This document shows, piece after piece, positions 8,868-16,258 of a stretch of DNA of 26,840 nucleotides. Position 1 is the first letter of the stretch; the number at the start of each line of letters is the position of its first letter. The stretch lies in NCBI GenBank assembly GCA_002284615.2, contig MU069747.1, forward strand, positions 267,971 through 294,810, in the 5' to 3' direction. Under the pieces are notes generated by a model. It worked only from the letters and a program-made list of their open reading frames with translations. It had not been told where the DNA came from and did not search any database. The translations under genes and the position numbers were made by a program. Source of the stretch: Dunaliella salina (lineage: Eukaryota > Chlorophyta > Chlorophyceae > Chlamydomonadales > Dunaliellaceae).

Positions 8868-9628
8868 TTATGCTCCTCCTCTTCGTCTGCTCCTCCTCTT
8901 CGTCGTTTGCTGCTGGTGCTGGCCTCCATGTAAATACCCCTGCCCCTGCTGGTGCTCCTGTTGGTGCTGCTGCCCCTGCTGGTGCTCTTGACGGTGCTGC
9001 TGCCCCTGCTGGCGCTGGCCTCCATGGAAACACCCCTGCCCCTGCTGGTGCTGGCCTCTGTTTTCGCACGCTGGTTGCACATAGTCGGACGGCCTCCACC
9101 TCTTCTTTTCCTTGCTCTTTGTGGCCCCTCCACCCCCGTCCCTGTTGGTACCAGCACTACCGCTGCTAACACTACTGTCCCTGATGGGGCTCCTCTTTCT
9201 TTTTATGCCCACGCCAGCAGGGGCCCGCATCACGTGCCGCCACCGCCAGGCAATCTCCCTGCTGTCGGTTTCCACCTGGCCCCCTTCCTCATCAAGCAGC
9301 CTTTGTAGCAGGTAGTCTGTGATGGGCAGTTGCAAGCAGAGGATCAGTTTCACTTCCCTCAAATGAGCTGACAGCAGGGAGCAGGTGTGTGAATCTTACC
9401 ATCAAAGACTTTCTGGCGATGCCCTTTCATGGGGCGAAAGCCCCTCACTGTGCCATCTTCCCACCCAGCGCACCCCCCTTTTAAACTTGGCATACCCCCC
9501 CCCCTTTTAAACTTGGCATGCATGCCAAGCAAAGAAGTCTCATGCAGCAATGCAGTATCAAATTTTGGTGTGCAAAAGGCTATGGAGCTTGGTAGCCAAG
9601 CAGAAGATGGCCAGCATGACATGCTCAA
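8868..9628 (-). CDS. Candidate two-exon gene fragment, unknown protein
   Basis: Exon a (to 9400) includes GGCAGWEDGTVRGFRPMKGH and ends KVFD plus one base at a GTAAGA donor. Exon b starts at 9316 after a CCCATCACAG acceptor and reads YLLQRLLDEEGGQVETDS, then a basic KRKRSP patch, a Gly/Ser linker and KSKEKKRWRPSDYVQ. The 83-nt intron (9317-9399) joins the frames in phase (GAT-G|AC-TAC), which supports splicing. Exon b then enters a minisatellite translated as HQQGQG repeats. After the minisatellite another frame gives KRRRGGADEEEEHKVDKLLG, so the true frame there is uncertain; a unit with length divisible by three leaves all frames open. Lysine/arginine patches suggest a nuclear protein. The family is not recognised; a transposon-derived origin is possible. 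Confidence 0.4.
8925..9060. repeat. Coding-type minisatellite, CCCCTGCTGGTGCT units
   Basis: Degenerate copies of a 15-bp-like unit (CCCCTGCTGGTGCTC and variants such as GTTGGTGCTGCTG) with a longer period that includes GGCCTCCATGGAAACA or GGCCTCCATGTAAATA. Units are multiples of three, so all frames stay open: Gln/Gly on one minus frame, Ala/Pro/Gly on another, Leu-rich on the plus strand. Confidence 0.8.
9317..9399 (-). other. Predicted 83-nt intron
   Basis: Minus-strand GTAAGA donor at 9399 and CCCATCACAG acceptor ending at 9317. Removal joins two coding-like frames in phase 1. A nearer acceptor (CTGTCAG, near 9369) would leave about 32 nt, which is too short for a normal intron. Confidence 0.45.
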
Positions 9629-9855
9629 TGCACCCCTCGCAATTTTACATGTTCAAGCCTATAAAAAAGTTTCTTGCAGAACTGCAGCGTCAGTGGGAGT
9701 GGCAATGCGCAAATTCAACTTAATTGGGGTATGACTGGTGTGGGCAGAATTTGGCCACCCAGCACCCCAGCCCTCAAACTTCACATGCAGGCCACGAAAA
9801 TATTTTTTTTTTAATCGATACAGAAACCAGACTTAGGTTGCCTGTGGTGCAGTAA
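9629..9855. other. No gene supported
   Basis: Left flank of the LTR element. It holds a run of T (about 9801-9812) and no coding signal. A small tandem CCCCTTTTAAACTTGGCAT duplication lies just to the left at 9475-9520. Confidence 0.4.
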
Positions 9856-9860
9856 GCAGA

Positions 9861-10162
9861 TGTCAAGCTGGCAGGAAAGGGATAGGAAAGCTGGAAGTCC
9901 CAGAAGGGAATGCAGAAGGGACTCACTTGAGTGAGCTCAGCTGGGTGGCAGTTCAGGCTATGTCCTCAGGGCGCTAAATGACAAACTCGGATTTTCCTAT
10001 AATAATTCCGACTGAGAGGACAGCAGGAATCGAACCTGCCCTGCCACAGACTCCGGTCACCTAGCTACCACAACTGAAAAGCGCCAACCGTCAAAGAATG
10101 GAAAACACCAAATAGAGACCATGAAAGCGTGAAAGCTTGCATGCCAAACACTCTATGTAACA
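9861..10162 (-). repeat. 3' LTR (302 bp)
   Basis: On the minus strand it begins TGTTACATAG and ends CTTGACA. It aligns along its whole length to 11225-11520 with small indels. It carries a perfect tRNA-type T-arm (see the entry at 10016-10039). Confidence 0.92.
10016..10039 (-). promoter_or_regulatory. tRNA-like T-arm and Pol III B-box inside the LTR
   Basis: The minus strand reads GCAGG-TTCGATT-CCTGC (complement of 10023-10039), a 5-bp stem with the canonical 7-nt T-loop, and directly after it TGTCCTC (complement of 10016-10022), in the position of a tRNA acceptor 3' strand. GGTTCGATTCC matches the Pol III B-box consensus exactly. Upstream on the same strand GTGGTAGCTAGGTG resembles a D-arm, but no 5' acceptor strand pairs with TGTCCTC, so this is not an intact tRNA gene. 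The other LTR has the same arm with one change in the loop (11387-11403). Confidence 0.55.
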
Positions 10163-10174
10163 TTCCTCCCCACC
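10163..10174 (-). other. Polypurine tract of the gypsy element
   Basis: The minus strand reads GGTGGGGAGGAA directly before the TGTTACA start of the 3' LTR, which is the position and composition of a plus-strand DNA priming polypurine tract. Confidence 0.75.
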
Positions 10175-10329
10175 TGGCAGAGATCTACAAGGAAGCCAAT
10201 CCTGGGGAAAAGAGGAAAGAAGGCACCAAAGAAATTTAAGCAGGTGACCCGCCCCGCCCACACACATTTTCCAGTGTGCGGACTCGCGCATGAAAGCGCT
10301 CAGAGCCCATGGGCCAACTACAACTGAAC

Positions 10330-11224
10330 TCAGGCATCTTCTGCCTGATCTTCAGGCAAAATTGGAAGTCCCACAGAGGACTTAAACTGCCTAAGCAAAC
10401 TGTTGCATGACAAGAAGTTCTTTCTGGGTTCCCAAGTGTCATGCTCACTGGAATAGCCCTTCCAGCGCACCAAAAATTTAAGAACTTGGCGCCGGCCACG
10501 CTTCATAATTCTATGATCAAGCAATGCCTCAACTTCATAGAGGGGCTCACCCTCATGCCAAAAAATAGGTGGAGGAGGTGTGATGCCAAGACCATTCGGC
10601 CGCTCCTCTCGAGACAAATATTGCTTAACCAGATGAACATGGAAGACATCATGGATGCGTGACCATTGAGGTGGAAGCTGCAGGCGAACAGCAACAGGCC
10701 CAACCATTTCTTCAACTCTGAAAGGACCCATTCACTTGGGAAGCAACTTTTTAGACCCAGAGGAACGAATGTTGCGAGTGCTCAACAGAACCAAATCTCC
10801 AGCATTGAAAGAGACATCGCGCCTGCCTTGATCTACTTGGGCGCACATGCGCTGCCTAGCAGCATCCAAACAGCGTTTAACACCTTGCTCAGCCTTCTTG
10901 ATGTCCACAATAAAATTGTGAGCCTCAGGAACCTTGGGAGGCCTGTTCAGAGAGGCTGGAAGTAGAGGGTGCTGACCAAAATTGACAATAAATGGTGTGT
11001 TTTGAATGGCTCCATGCCAAGAATTATTGTATGCGAATTACACCCATGGTAACCAGCGATCCCAATCGAAATGGTCTGGCTTAACATAGGACCTGAGCAT
11101 CTCTACGATGGTTCTGATGGTCCTTTCTGTCTGCCCATCTGACTGGGGGTGATAAGCACTGGCGAGGCAGCGCATCATGCCAGTCAACTCACACACTGCC
11201 TTCCAGAAATGCTTCGCGACCAGC
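10330..11224 (-). pseudogene. Ty3/gypsy integrase C-terminal half with chromodomain
   Basis: The minus frame starts inside the integrase core with VAKHFWKAVCELTG and carries the diagnostic AYHPQSDGQTER block with the catalytic-region Glu, then IVEMLRSYV and WLPWV. Stops interrupt it at 11038-11040 (TAA, where Glu is usual before FAYNNS) and 10732-10734 (TGA, where Trp is usual before MGPF). The last open part (10330-10731, 133 codons) has the GPF/Y module (MGPFRVEEMVGP, then IHDVFHVHLVKQY) and a chromodomain at about residues 64-117. The residues matching the aromatic cage (Tyr65, Trp90, Tyr93 in FLVRWKGYSSEHDTWEP) are kept. Chromodomains in chromoviruses bind histone marks and steer integration. 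The HHCC finger and first Asp of the core are absent through deletion. Confidence 0.93.
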
Positions 11225-11520
11225 TGTTAAGCTGGCAGGAAAGGGATAGGAAAGCTGGAAGTCCCAGAAGGGAATGCAGAAGGGACTCACTCGAGTGAGC
11301 TCAGCTGGGTGGCAGTTCAGGCTATGTCCTCAGGGCGCTAAATGACAAACTCGAATTTTTCTATAATAATTCTGACTGAGAGGACAGCAGGAATTGAACC
11401 TGCCCACAGACTCCAATCACCTAACTACCACAACTTAGAATCGCCAACTGTCACAGACTGGAAAACACCAAATAGAGACCATGCAAGCATGAAAGCTTGC
11501 ATGCCAAAATCTATGTAAGA
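11225..11520 (-). repeat. 5' LTR (296 bp)
   Basis: Direct copy of 9861-10162. It differs by small indels and by a set of substitutions that are mostly C-to-T or G-to-A relative to the other LTR. The element-internal side abuts truncated integrase sequence at 11224 with no primer-binding site. Confidence 0.92.
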
Positions 11521-11525
11521 GCAGA

Positions 11526-12863
11526 GGTAAGGAGCAAAGATTCCACAATGTTTCGGTTTGACCAACCTGTCATTTGATGCTTAGCCTAGCAGCCAGCTGT
11601 TTTGACTGGAGGCCCCTCTGTAACTGTAATTGTAACTGTCTTTTGACATTTACACATTTCACCGGCGACCATTCCAGTTTGCCGCTGAGTCAACGGATTT
11701 GCATAGCTTCAATTAATATGGGACATTTAATTTATGTTCTATCATCGCGAATTGAAAAGTGAGCGCAAAGAAGTTAGCTCATGTGACATGGAGCAAGACC
11801 TGCAACCCTGGCCTATTTTTGGGAGAGTTCACATGGCACAGCCTGCAAGGGGTGAGAAATAACAACGAGCATGGCGCACTCAGGTGTGCATGCATCTTGA
11901 AATTATGATGAGGAACTGTGTGCCTCTGGTGCAAGGCCTGCCAGGTCCAGGAGAAGGTGGGCAAAAGGGCGTCAGCTTGCATGGCCCACCCTCAGACAAC
12001 TGCAGCACATAACGCATGTAGCAAAATCATGATGCAGATATATGCAGCAATCACACAAGTTTGTGCAAGTTGAACATTACGCAGTATTCAGAGTTTTTTC
12101 GAACCGTGCGTATTGCTCTAATTATTATTCATGGGCTGCGTAGCTGGTGCACAATTATGAACATAAATGGCCAAGATTGGGTGTGTAAAGGTTGCGCAAT
12201 GGTGAAAGCAAATTGAAAAACTTACGGAGTATCGGCAAATTGAAGGTGCTCAAGGAAGGGGCGCATGGTCGGCAGGCAGGACCCAAAACAGACCATGCAA
12301 ACTGCAGCGGCAGATGGACCAGGTGCAGCTAGAGCCACAAAGCAACAGCAAGGCAGCAGGCTCAAGCAGGAGATGCAAGCCAGGCCAGGACAGCTGAAAC
12401 TTTTGACCAGACTACAACCAACTTTGGTCTATTAGGTACATGGAGGTCTTCTTGGCATCATACTTCACAAGTTGATTGATGAGGATTGCGACGTTGGATT
12501 GTTCCCCAGATGCCAAGAAGAGTGCAGTGCGTCAGGGTGCGTAAAAGGGGAATGAAAGGCGTGGACTGTGAAGGCTGCACAACAGGGGTGTGCAAATAGA
12601 AAATTCAACTTTTTTGGCTGCCAGAATGGTTGTGTGTCTTTGGCTGCCAGGAAGGTTGCACAACAGCTGCGCAATTGCAATATTCTTAAAAAAATAAGGG
12701 TGCGCACTGGTCAGGATTATCTACAGTTATGCACACACACGGTATGCAGCAATGCATACAGCCATGCATAAGGTAGAGCATGCAGCAGTAATGCACGCAG
12801 TAATGCGCGCAGCGATGTGCCGAGCATGCAGCAATGCACGCAGCAGTATGCAAAGCCAAGCAC
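11526..12863. other. No gene supported
   Basis: Right flank of the LTR element. No long frame with coding texture. A 56-codon frame at 12265-12435 (MVGRQDPKQTMQTAAADGPG, later RLKQEMQARPGQLKLL) is Gln/Ala-rich and could be a small exon, with little support. A 25-bp-type duplication of TTTGGCTGCCAG followed by AAGG/AATGGTTG lies at about 12610-12662. Confidence 0.4.
12776..12863. repeat. Degenerate GCAGTAATGCACGCA minisatellite
   Basis: Repeats of GCAGTAATGC, GCAGCAATGCA and similar words in loose tandem. The same type of sequence resumes immediately after the hAT element (13683-13725), so the element split one minisatellite tract. Confidence 0.7.
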
Positions 12864-13690
12864 ACAGTAATTAGGGTGCGAGGTCAGTATATACTGTATA
12901 CTAGTATATACTAGTATATGGGGGGTCGTATACTAGTATACAGTGTCGAACTCAGAAACTCAGAGCCCTGAGTTCGTGAGCTCAGTGCAAAATTTGCACG
13001 GCTTACGAAGTGAACAGTCGGAAAGAAGTAAAGAAGTAAAGATGGTACCCAAACTGACGTCAATCGGAGGGGAAGCGGTCGCATCTAGGCTGAGAATTCT
13101 CAACTCACATTGTCACACTCACAAGCAAGTCTTGTGCTTGCAGGCATTAGCAGTTTACTCACAGAGCACAAGAGCTTTGAACTTCATCCTGAGGAGCCAG
13201 GGCAGCCATGTACACTGAGGTGCAAGTATTGAAGGACATCATCAGTCAAATTCTTCGAGCCATCAAACAGCACAAAATCTCATTCGCATGAGCATGCAGC
13301 TTGACAGGCCTGTCCATGCAGGCTGAGCAAGCTGAGCCAATTGCTCCCAGGCTGTCAAACAGCACATCTCATTTTGCATGGGCATGAAGCCCATGGGGCT
13401 TGATGCTGGGCCATGCAAGACTTTAACCTCGCCCATTCCTAGAACAACAGATTGGGGCTGAGGAAAGGCCCATGCAGATGTTTGGGTGTGTATGGATGAT
13501 CTGATGCCTTACCTCACAACTTTTGGCTCACTGTTTCTTTTCAAAAACATCAGCAGTGGATTCCTAGGGGTCAAAAACCTATCCCGGCAAGAAGTGGTGC
13601 CATTTCTTCTACTCTGTGGACTAGTATATATACTTGTATATACTGCTTTTAAATCCCATATACTAGTATACCTTGCACCCTAACAGTAAT
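12864..13690 (+). mobile_element. Non-autonomous hAT-type element, copy 2 (811 bp) with perfect 8-bp target duplication
   Basis: The element spans 12872-13682. It starts TAGGGTGCGAGGTCAG and ends with TACCTTGCACCCTA, giving inverted ends TAGGGTGC. It is flanked on both sides by ACAGTAAT (12864-12871 and 13683-13690), an exact 8-bp duplication diagnostic of hAT integration. Palindromic TATACTAGTATA strings follow each end. It is the inverted relative of the copy at 6494-7233, sharing the GAACTCAG/CTGAGTTC subterminal hairpin near 12948-12975 and coding remnants. Internal plus-strand sequence near 13190-13300 reads EEPGQPCTLRCKY then TGA, a damaged BED finger, and near 13485-13560 there is a second shared block. 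It has no catalytic domain. Confidence 0.9.
13260..13402. repeat. Internal duplication in hAT copy 2
   Basis: CATCAAACAGCACAAAATCTC ... GCATGAGCATGCAGCTTGA (from about 13260) and GTCAAACAGCACATCTCATT ... GGCATGAAGCCCATGGGGCTTGA (from about 13353) are diverged direct copies about 93 bp apart. Copy 1 of the element does not show it. Confidence 0.5.
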
Positions 13691-13744
13691 GCATGCTGCA
13701 GTGCACACAGCAATGCATGCTGGTAAAGAGTTCACTTTTACAGC

Positions 13745-14059
13745 GCTTGTGACGCCACCCTCACTTGTCCGTTTGTTCTTTCAGTGTTCCGTGTCCAGCA
13801 ATTTTCTTGAGCCTGTGGGTGCTCACGCACTCACTAGGGATGTGGTGTTTGGACCTGTGCTTGTACTCAAGCAGTATGATCTGCTCCAGCAGTGTGCATG
13901 CACATTCCTCTTTGCGCACAGGCCATCAATGAAGTGCTGCTAGTCAGAGGAGAGGGGTACACTCTTGTCCCAGAGGGGCGCCTCATAGCTTGGGTCAATC
14001 TCTGCATCGCCCATCACCCGATGCGCCAGCAGCTCGATGATCAGGCAGGAACGCCTATG
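13745..14059 (-). pseudogene. Coding remnant, unknown protein, 5' end lost in a palindrome
   Basis: From the palindrome centre leftward, the minus strand reads CLIIELLAHRVMGDAEIDPS, then APLWDKSVPLSSD, a TAG at 13940-13942, then QHFIDGLCA. A change of frame near 13915 restores a natural sequence, ECACTLLEQIILLEYKHRSK followed by IPSECVSTHRLKKIAGHG. One stop and one frameshift in otherwise coding-like sequence indicate a decayed gene or transposase exon. Family not recognised. The first 19 codons lie in the left arm of the 114-bp palindrome, so the right arm encodes the same segment on the opposite strand. Confidence 0.4.
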
Positions 14060-14116
14060 CATAGGCGTTCCTGCCTGATCATCGAGCTGCTGGCGCATCG
14101 GGTGATGGGCGATGCA
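14003..14116. repeat. Perfect 114-bp palindrome, 57-bp arms, no spacer
   Basis: Arms 14003-14059 and 14060-14116 are exact reverse complements at 57 of 57 positions with the centre inside TATGCATA. Beyond the arms the flanks differ. The arms encode LIIELLAHRVMGDA on each outward strand. Confidence 0.98.
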
Positions 14117-14344
14117 AATCCTATGCAACACATCACAGCAGCAAGCGGAAGAAGGTCAAGCCGGCAGCATGCAACATGCATGCTAAAACCCCTGAGCAAT
14201 CCAGTCAGCTGCACACTGCATTCATGGACTTGACGTGAGCCTTTACCACAATTTTAAGGCAACCTTTCTAGCACCACTTGCAGCGCACCCGCATCCCCAT
14301 TCCCCTTTCGAAGATCATCCTGGTGAATACATTCTGAAAGATGC

Positions 14345-14995
14345 CCGGTACATCCAATCACTGGTGTGGAGCAGGGCTGCCCTTTATCACCTCTGCTATT
14401 TTCCTCACGTTTGAATGATATGGACAACCTGGCAGAAGGGGTGCACAGGGACAGATTGTGTGCAAATGACACATCTTTTGACGACATGGACCCAACGCTG
14501 CAACCATGCTGGAGGCTAGGATCTTTATGCATGGAGGAAGCACCTATTCATTAACACAGCTAGGTCAAAGTGGTGCATTACAACTTGCCAGGATCTAATT
14601 TGTGTTTCCGGTTGGCGGGGTACCATTGGCCCATAAGGAGTCCTTGAAAAACATAGGAATGTGGTACCACAAGCATGCCAGCATGGCACGGGGGACAGGC
14701 CACACCACCTCTGGTTAGGAATAACATTTGTGTCCACAACCCAGCTGGCGTGCATGCGAGCCAGGTGTGGGACACAGAGTATGTTGGGGAAGGCCAGCGA
14801 TTTCCAAGTGAATTGCAAGTGCGCCACAGGAGTCTTTTGAAGAGCGTATTAGGTGTGAAGCGTGCAGCCACAAATTGGGCATTTTTAAGAGAGTGGGGGC
14901 ATGTGCTAGTGCCGGCAATCGCCATTCTACTGCTTTTTCCACCTTCAAGATTTTCAATGACTGGGGATGTCCGGATTGATGGAGGATGCACGGAC
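14345..14995 (+). pseudogene. LINE (non-LTR) reverse transcriptase fragment 1
   Basis: The plus strand reads HPITGVEQGCPLSPLLFS (14345-14404), RT motif with QG-PLS, then RLNDMDNLAEGV. The expected YADD block is degraded to LCANDTSF (about 14460). After a gap and a frame change, 14757-14960 reads QVWDTEYVGEGQRFPSELQV, then HRSLLKSVLGVKRAATNWAF and LREWGH, the post-RT region typical of algal L1-type LINEs, followed in another frame by FNDWGCPD. Known role of the family: target-primed reverse transcription. This copy has lost its 5' part, the catalytic Asp pair and its frame, so it is inactive. It is distinct from fragment 2 at 17646. Confidence 0.7.
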
Positions 14996-15027
14996 TCGCA
15001 CAAATGCATGCACGCGTGTGTGCGCAC

Positions 15028-15028
<1 letters not shown>

Positions 15029-15058
<30 letters not shown>
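15029..15058. repeat. (AC)15 microsatellite
   Basis: Fifteen AC units. Read on the minus strand as TG repeats they fall directly after a coding-like segment (CACAG|GTGTGTGTG), so they could lie at the head of an intron. Confidence 0.97.
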
Positions 15059-15059
<1 letters not shown>

Positions 15060-15060
<1 letters not shown>

Positions 15061-15364
15061 GTGCATAGCGCTCCAGCAGACGACATACTCCTCAATGCGC
15101 TGGCACAAGTCTTCATCCGCACCCAACAATATGCGCTAGTGCTGCTTACTGTGGTGACAGCGCCCCGTGGTGCCAGGTGCTGCAGCAGCTTGCCTTGGAC
15201 CTTGCGCAGCGTGGCCACCAGCACCTCCTGGGTCATCCTGCGAACAGGGGGGGGGGGGGGCTGGCTGACCAAAGCGGCCACGGTCAAATAATTGGGATCA
15301 AGATGCAGAATGGACCTGCAGATCTGTCTAGACTCCTGGTTCAGCTGTATAATTTGTGTTCCAT
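15060..15364 (-). pseudogene. Minus-strand exon(s), unknown protein, frame-broken
   Basis: A strong acceptor (CTTTACCTTACTCACACAG, exon from 15364) opens a frame that reads IIQLNQESRQICRSILHLDP, NYLTVAALVSQ, a Pro run encoded by the G/C tract at 15248-15260, then MTQEVLVATLRKVQGKLLQH and LAPRGAVTTVSS. The same C-tract also precedes TTCGCAG, a possible second acceptor. After 15130 natural sequence continues only with frame changes: LLGADEDLCQRIEEYVV, then LLERYAQ, ending CACAG|GTGTGTG. That last part loosely resembles the third helix of GAT domains (TOM1/GGA adaptors), but this is too weak to name it. Either two indels have broken the gene or the sequence has errors in it. Confidence 0.4.
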
Positions 15365-15686
15365 CTGTGTGAGTAAGGTAAAGATTTTAGTTGCACTCCT
15401 CACGCTCCCCACACGTTTTACACTCTCCAATGTTCCAGCTTGCTTTTCCGATCCCTGCACCATGCCTGCGTACGGGCTGGCACAAGTGCAGGGGCGGAAT
15501 TGAGGTCAGCGCTAACAACGGGTGTACACGAGTGGATTCCGATGTTTCTAACTAATTTGAAGCGATAAGCAACAAGCTGATCAGCTTTTGGTAAAATTTG
15601 GGCCACTTTAATAACAGTCGGTGTTGCAGGGTAAGGGCGCGATAACGGCGGATTAACGATTAAGTTTAATGAAATTCAAAACAATT
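15365..15686. other. No gene supported
   Basis: Probably intron or flank of the minus-strand exon at 15060-15364. No coding texture on either strand. Confidence 0.35.
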
Positions 15687-16258
15687 ATGGCCGGTGCGCA
15701 CCAGTTTGTCCTTTTGGAGATCGGAAATGGCACAAAAATTTTCAACGTCCAAATCCGATGGACATGGAAATGGAAACGGACTTCTGCCCGCGAGGCACAC
15801 CTCCTCTCCAATTTTGACGCCCTGCATTGACACAGCAATGACCCTGGTGTTGTGCATGCCCAGGCCTGAGGGATTGGATGGGCGGATGGGCCACTTTTTT
15901 GCGTTGATCATTATGACATCCAGTGCGAGCTGAACAGACGCGGCCTAGGCATGATGAATATGATATGTGTATCAATCATAACGAACACTTGACCAATGTT
16001 GCGACTAGCTTGCGCTGGATACGGTCAACGCAAAAAGGTGGCCCATCCGTCCATCCCATCCCTCAGGCCTGGGCATGCAGAACACCAGGGTCATTGCTGT
16101 GTCCTTGCAGCGCGTCAAATGCAGAGGAGGTGGCTTCGCGGGCAGAAGTTCCAATTCCATTTTCATGTTCATCGAACTTCATCGAACTTGGACATACATC
16201 AAAAATTTTCCGTGTCCTATCCGACCTCCAAAAGGACAAACTGGTGCGGACCGGCCAT
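15687..16258. repeat. Inverted duplication, arms about 220-235 bp, spacer about 117 bp
   Basis: Left arm 15687-15907 and right arm 16025-16258 are diverged reverse complements. Shared words include GGCCGGT/ACCGGCC outer ends, CAGTTTGTCCTTTTGGAG and its complement, and ACACCAGGGTCATTGCTGTG and its complement. Read outward from the spacer each arm encodes a related peptide: left (minus) WPIRPSNPSGLGMHNTRVIA, right (plus) the same with SHPSGLGMQNTRVIAVS. No flanking target duplication is seen, so an inverted duplication of a coding-like segment is preferred to a transposon with long inverted ends. Confidence 0.85.

Larger units (their letters stand above)
9856..11525 (-). mobile_element. Internally deleted Ty3/gypsy chromovirus with LTRs and 5-bp target duplication
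   Basis: The element (9861-11520) is bounded by two direct LTR copies and by GCAGA on both sides (9856-9860 and 11521-11525), an exact 5-bp target duplication. It is transcribed leftward. Its 5' LTR (11225-11520) joins directly to the middle of the integrase frame (11224), so the primer-binding site, gag, protease, RT, RNase H and the integrase N-terminus are missing. The integrase tail, chromodomain, polypurine tract and 3' LTR (9861-10162) are in the expected order. LTR ends are TGT...ACA except the outer edge of the 5' LTR, which reads AGA in place of ACA on the plus strand. It cannot move by itself. Confidence 0.93.

Noticed and set aside
10016..10100. Intact tRNA gene in the LTR
   Set aside because: Only the T-arm and adjacent 3' strand are good; there is no pairing 5' acceptor strand and no clear anticodon arm.
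14578..15287. Two long minus-strand frames (183 and 190 codons)
   Set aside because: Both cross the (AC)n tract as Cys-Val strings and then run antisense to the LINE fragment. Only the part right of 15060 has coding texture.
15687..16258. Transposon with long terminal inverted repeats
   Set aside because: No target duplication flanks the arms and the 117-bp spacer holds no gene; an inverted duplication explains it more simply.
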